Assembly: GCA_021234155.1 (NCBI GenBank)
Contig: JAJEKV010000110.1
Coordinates: forward strand, 1,056,187-1,120,186
DNA from: Isoetes taiwanensis
Taxonomy: Eukaryota > Streptophyta > Lycopodiopsida > Isoetales > Isoetaceae
DNA: 64,000 nt
Direction: 5' to 3'
Part shown: in pieces, positions 58,960 to 64,000 of the stretch
Position numbering within the stretch: position 1 is the first letter of the stretch
How the letters are laid out: every line of letters starts with the position of its first letter
Notes under the pieces: generated by a model
What the model saw: the letters and a program-made list of their open reading frames with translations, nothing else
Databases searched by the model: none
Told to the model about the DNA's origin: nothing
Translations under genes and position numbers: made by a program

Positions 58960-59133
58960 ATGAGCAATATGGCAGCTCCGGTGATAGTGTCCATTGTTGT
59001 GGTAGTGGGCATTGCGGTGGGTGGAGTATCCGCCGTTTTTGCACTCCTACGCCCAAACAAAAGCGCCCAAATCAAAAAGAACAACAGAGTCACAAACCCA
59101 AGGAGCTTTTCAAGAAGAGCAAGTTTATCATAA
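58960..59133 (+). CDS. Small ORF with one membrane segment (57 aa), uncertain
   Basis: The frame begins MSNMAAPVIVSIVVVVGIAV and continues GGVSAVFALLRPNK with a basic tail (KKNNR, RSFSRRAS). This is a typical N-terminal signal anchor or type I/III membrane segment. It stops at 59131. It might be the first exon of a lost or frameshifted gene; the next frame (to 59252) is basic but unrecognised. An antisense frame overlaps it. Confidence 0.35.
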   Translation: MSNMAAPVIVSIVVVVGIAVGGVSAVFALLRPNKSAQIKKNNRVTNPRSFSRRASLS

Positions 59134-62097
59134 GCCGTCCCACAACGAAGGTTTGTATCAAAGGCCTCCAAAATTTAGGACCTGTTGAGGAAATAAAAGC
59201 TCAATATGGTCGTAAGCTTGTAATAAAGACGGATCAATTCAAGGTACCTTGAGGTTGAGATCTATTTTGAGGTTGAGACCCGGTTCAATCAAGAGCCCTT
59301 GAAATTAAATCTTAAACTTGTTTCGGGATAATAGTGTCTTGCCGAAGCTAAGAGGAAGCTTATGGAACGAGGGCAAAAACTTGGTGTAAGGTATATTTGT
59401 TACTATTGCCATATTGTTTGCCTTCAAGATTGTTTAAAATGTACAAAGCCAATGCTCAAGGATTCTTCTTCTCCATTTTGTAACTTTCTCAATAAGCCTA
59501 TGCACTCTTTTATTATAACAACGTTCATCGAAAAAAGGTTTCTCATGAAAACATATGTGATGCATATTTGTGCCAAATTGAAATTTATCATATATCCCTA
59601 CATCTGAGGAAATCAATGAGAAAGTCAAGAACTACAAGCAGATCTTTGAAACTTTTTTCATCTTTAGTGAAGAATTAGCTAAGAAGATGGAAAATAGAAA
59701 ATGGTGGCGATTCGATTGTCCTTGTTTAGGCTGCTTTCGACCATTGGTTATGGTAGACATACTTACTTGAATATATGGCCAATTAGGATACCATGCCGTC
59801 ATGCGAAGAATATTTTATTCGACTAAAGCGAGAAATTTTGATTGTTATTTCACCCAACCGGCTTTTAAAGATTCCGAGAATATTGTCCTTGTTACGCTTG
59901 GCAAAGATGTATTATATGTTTAGGTTCTCTATCTGATGTCTTTCTTGCTAGCTTCTTATTTTATAAAACAGAATAAAATGGTTCGATGGCTTAGTAGGGT
60001 TTTCCTGCTGATAAAGGAAGGAAAAGGGCAAAACTTTGCCAAACAGCCAATGCAAAAGTTGTAAAATAAAGTTGTAAAAATTTCAGGAAATAGCAAGGAG
60101 GCAACTGAGGAGGACCTTCGCCTTCCAAGACAAGGTTTAATATCATGAAGAAGCCAGCATTTGATGTAAAATTATCAATACAAAGACTTCAAGTTATGCG
60201 GCGATTCTGACTAGGAAATTAGCTTTTGTAACAGGCTCAGCAAGTACAGTAAGGAGTATGCTATTCAGCTATTGTAGTGTTGAAGCATGTGTTCACATGC
60301 TGTATATGTTATAGCATCCACAAGCCTCGCTGCATGTGCTCTGGGTGAAACCAAAATACATTCCTTTGTGGGCATTGGATTGGGTACAGGAAATAAGGGT
60401 CTTCTTCTTGGCAAGGTTGCCTCTCATAAAGAATCACAAAATTGTCGGAAAAATGCAAAGCTGGCTATTGATAAAGCAAGCATGGTGGATGGTAAACTAT
60501 TTGATAAGCTGATTGTCTTTGGAAGAAAAATAAGATCATTGTACCAAACCATCCGGGGCGTATAACTTGTTGTCAGGGAAAAATTTCGGGTAGTACGTGT
60601 GGCGCCATAAGAAGGAAGCAAAATTTTCATTCTTTGGAAATTGTCTTGATCTCCGATTGATTTACCGTTGCTTAGTATTCAAGTCGATCTTCGGCAAGTG
60701 AATAGCCAAAGGTTGGGAGGGGCAAGAAAGTCTTCGTCCACTTGAACTAGCCTATTCTAGCTACTAACTTGCACCATTTGGTTACGACCATGTGCTCTCG
60801 GCATTTGGTCATTTTGCGATCATATTAATCAAGCATCCGCAACGGATGTCCTTAGATGGCAAGGCATATCATCACGGCGATCAATATCATTTGTTCCCTG
60901 CATATTGATGCTCTATACACGGCTGCTTTCTACATCGCTCTTTTTATGGGTTGAGGCAGATCTGTCTTTGAGAATTAAGTTTGAATGCACGGACCAAGCA
61001 ATAAGCAATCCCTTGAACTGCAGCTTGTAGCCCTATGGAGTTTATCATCATCTGAAGCAATTATAAGCTACACCCTTGGACCTCTTTGAGGTGTTGGATT
61101 TTTGGGTTTTTTTTGGAAAGAGATGGAGTGGTTTGGAATGTATAGGGACATTGTTTATTTTAGGTACGTGTAAGTTTTAACTACATTTTACGTCTGTATT
61201 GTTTATTTATTTTTGCGTTTCAGGTCGAAGCCTATCAATGCAGTTGTTTTCAAATGTTGAACTAGAAAAGACTGGCTCACCTTTAACTATTTCTCTAAAA
61301 TAGAACGAAGGTTTTGAAAGTCCAACAGTTGGAGAAGATGGAAATGGAGGTGATATTTCCTTGTGTAGAATGCATGGGAGCTATAACACTCACAAGCCAA
61401 GGTCTAAAGTCGAAGTCTAAGCAGCCTGTTAGTGCCACTGTTTGCATTAGATCCAGTAATACAAAAGTCCAAAGAAGAGAAATTCACATACTTCAGCTTC
61501 CATACTCCATCCTCAAGTTAACATGGACGCGAATGTCAAAATTACAGAGACACTTAAGATTTGGCTGTTTTCAGTTAAGCCAAGTGGTGATAATCACTTC
61601 ATTGTTTATTTTGACATTTGTATGCTCATCTCCTCCTGTTGTTTAATAGGCAACCTTAAGGCAAATTGTCAAAAGAGGCAGGTAATTGAGGTGGCAGTGA
61701 ACTGTGGCAAGCATTTTTATTTCGTCTTTCTGTAATGCAGATGGTTTATCATTGTTTTATGTTTGCTTGCGCAAATCTACATACTACATTGACAGATGTA
61801 GTAATAGCTGCCAAAATTGCATTACCACATATTGAGGCTATTTCTTATTTTGTTGGTAAATTTAAACAGAGGATGTCAAGATACAGTTGTAAAGATTCAT
61901 TCTGTTAGTAATAATAGGATGCTCAAAGTTTCTTTAAGTGATAAAACCTATCTATAGTTTAAACAGTTAACACATCCTATCATTATGGAAAGGTGCGAGT
62001 TTGTACTTCTCCTATAGGAGATTATCTTAAAGGCCTCCACAAAAACAAATGCCACAGAAGAAGCATTACATATCTCCGATGCTAGCATGCAAAATAT
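59134..62097. other. Degraded DNA, possible gene remains
   Basis: Frames at 60287-60565 (ALGETKIHSFVGIGLGTGNK...) and 61314-61735 have coding-like composition. The first faintly recalls long-chain acyl-CoA synthetases around KLFDKLIVFGRKI, but this is too weak to assign. No RNA genes. Confidence 0.35.
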
Positions 62098-62282
62098 TGG
62101 AAAACCCAAAAGACCTTTTTCTTTGAGGACATTACATGTTGGTAATACCCAGGAAAACCCAGAAGACCTTTCTTTGAGGATGTTACATGCTAATAATACT
62201 ATATATGCTAGTTTATATGTTTTGTTTATATTTGAAAACCCAGAAGACGTTTTCTTTGAGGATATTACATGCTAATAATACA
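62098..62282 (+). repeat. Three-copy short repeat
   Basis: AAAACCCAGAAGACCTTT, CTTTGAGGA and TTACATGCTAATAATA recur at about 62098, 62152 and 62234. Spacers differ in length, the last being 30 bases longer. Confidence 0.8.
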
Positions 62283-63121
62283 ATATATGCTTGTTTTGCT
62301 GTCGTATTCAGATTTTTATTGCCATGGTATTGGTTTGGTTGAGTCATTTTCTTTCTCCAAATTAATTTAAGAGCCGTTTCACATAGCTTGCAACAGAAGC
62401 AAGTGATTTCTCTAGTGTGGATCATTTTGATTGTATAGACATGATGCCCAAAAATGAGCATCAATTGGCATGTTAGGAAGCCACAAATCTTTTATGGTTT
62501 TGCCTTCAACTTTCTCAAGTAGTATTTTGAGATAATGTCATTCCCTTATATTAAGATTGAAATATCAAGCTGCATTTTAAAATGAATAACTCAACAAACA
62601 CCAAGATCAAATGATTCCGAAGACTCATGTTTATTTTCAAGCATTGTTTCATGAATGGTATAGCAATTCGGAGTTTAGAATATAAGGAACCTAACAACCA
62701 ATAGAGCACATCCCTACTCTATGCAATAGACATCAAATGTAAAAACCATGCCATGATACAATATTTATAATGCCTTAATATAGTTTGGTTTAATTGAATT
62801 TAACATCTTCATGGGCTAGGGGAAGCTGAAAGGGAGCCTAAATATTATGCAATAAAAGCTTAAAAATCTTTTCATTGGTAGAGATCATTCAACTCGACCC
62901 AACCTAGCCCTTGCCCCAAGCCTGCCCTACTGCTAGTTTTTCATTTGCTGAAATGTAGGTGTAGCAGATGGCATAAGCTATACTATATTTTTTGGCCTTG
63001 TTGACGTGGCACAAGGCAAAAATCTACTAATAAACTGGACCCTGTTTTACTAATCTCATGCTTGTTCTGAAGAGGGTGTCGTCAGAACTTTGAAGCATGT
63101 CTATTGTAAGGTCAAGCTTAA
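62283..63121. other. No gene recognised
   Basis: AT-rich DNA; no structure identified. Confidence 0.4.
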
Positions 63122-63255
63122 GCTTTTTTTGGGTTGCCCCTAGGGGGGCAAACCCTTGCTTATGTGGGTGACTGCTCCAAACCCATTGTCGCCTGTAAAC
63201 TGGCGGTCTTGTGGGTTCTGGATTGCGAATGTTGCAACCGGGTAACTGACAGGGC
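63122..63255 (+). repeat. Dispersed GGGTTGCCC repeat, copy 3
   Basis: TTTTTTTGGGTTGCCCCTAG then GGGGCAAACCCTTGCTTATG. Later words AAACCCATTGTC and GGGTAACTGAC align with copy 1. Confidence 0.7.
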
Positions 63256-63446
63256 AGAAGAAGCTCCAATCTGATGCTGCTGGACCTTTACTGTTATTGG
63301 ATGGATCATCAACTTTATGAAGCCTTTCATTTGGCGGCGAGCCTGTTAGCCTTTACAACTTCAGCATCTGCCTTTAAATAAATCTGCTTCTTTGAATTTC
63401 AACACAAAACTACAAAACAAATAACATGCAAACACACCCTCGGGGC

Positions 63447-63484
63447 ACTGGAGGGCAACCCTCCGTGCGCAAGCACCTTGTTTC
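63447..63484 (+). repeat. GGAGGGCAACCCTCC repeat, second copy
   Basis: Matches about 26612-26646. The core GGAGGGCAACCCTCC is itself palindromic. Confidence 0.75.
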
Positions 63485-63819
63485 TAGTCTTTCCTACGAC
63501 GGACATCTCACAATTTGGTGCCCTTCATTTACAGGGCAAAAAAAATTTCTACCCGTTTTGACGGGCAAAATAGCTAAAAACGCGCATGACAGCTGTCAAA
63601 ATTTACACACTGATCCAGACCCTCAGATCCGTTAGGCTACAAAATCAAATACGTAAACATAATAAAGACACGTTAAATGAGGCCTTTTGCCTCCATATTA
63701 TCTGCTATAGTGTTAGATTTAAAATTATTTTTCGATGCTCCCACCAAGCTTCGAGATAAGCCCTAGCTGTGTAGAAGACATGGAAATAACAATGAGAAAT
63801 GCCTGCATGACACGTAATC

Positions 63820-64000
63820 AATTCCATAGGCATTTCATATCTCCATAAAACTAGAGCATTCAAGGAAAGCATGGCGTTCATCTTCTACTGTAGGTTCCCT
63901 GCAACATGGATAGAATCTCAATTCATGTAGGATATCATGATCATGCTCCACCTCCAATATGTGGGATCTCAAACGAGCTTGAGAGATAAACTTCCGTCTT
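63820..64000 (-). pseudogene. LINE zinc-binding domain, continues past window
   Basis: From the right edge the minus strand codes RRKFISQARLRSHILEVEHD, then FYPCC, then EDERHAFLECSSF before a stop at about 63832. The C.C...DERH.FLEC pattern is the C-terminal zinc-binding part of LINE-type reverse transcriptases. It is a different lineage from the 20-kb element. The bulk lies outside the window. Confidence 0.75.

Noticed and set aside
60287-60565. Long-chain acyl-CoA synthetase remnant
   Set aside because: Only a short stretch looks similar and no AMP-binding signature is present; left unassigned.

Overview
This window looks like nuclear DNA of a land plant with a large, repeat-rich genome. 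The evidence is one intact, intron-containing plant beta-glucan exohydrolase gene (GH3 family), PLS-type pentatricopeptide (PPR) debris, LRR and lectin receptor-kinase debris, a decayed plastid-type acetyl-CoA carboxylase alpha gene, and plant L1-type LINEs whose ORF1 resembles DUF4283 proteins. The sequence alone does not fix the lineage; a fern or gymnosperm is a guess from gene sparsity and PPR style. No rRNA, tRNA, CRISPR or bacterial operon is visible.

Layout. Positions 1-3.5 kb are a mosaic of LTR-retrotransposon pieces: a 0.5 kb direct repeat at each side, an array of tiny hairpins, a minus-strand primer-binding site and a 0.4 kb head-to-head foldback. From 3.5 to 10 kb there is degraded material with lectin-kinase and PPR fragments, a long TAGA microsatellite and small duplications. 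From 10.394 to 26.956 kb lies what I read as one nested transposon: ends CAGTGTT...AACACTG, a perfect 8-bp target duplication (GTGCAAAA), and a LINE reverse-transcriptase frame that reads through once the insert and one duplication are removed. This is a hAT-like element of about 16.6 kb. It carries PPR, LRR-kinase and fused HSP90/accA gene fragments, and a near-complete LINE (19.64-26.3 kb, minus strand) lies inside it.

From 27.3 to 35.2 kb two head-to-tail elements have the terminal layout of Helentron/Helitron2 elements: T|T insertion, asymmetric inverted repeats and a 3' hairpin. The region is strongly A-over-T skewed, carries a CACCC..GGGTG mini-hairpin motif many times, and contains tandem units that shrink from copy to copy. 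From 35 to 55 kb the DNA is mostly non-coding, with a PPR pseudogene, LINE fragments, retroposon copies ending in pentanucleotide arrays, and four small inverted-repeat elements. Three of these share terminal repeats GGGTNAAAGCATR and 4-bp target duplications.

The only gene I consider intact is the 8-exon GH3 gene at 55,770-58,430, coding for 623 residues with a signal peptide and both catalytic residues. The last 5 kb are again decayed, ending in a LINE zinc-binding region that runs off the window edge.
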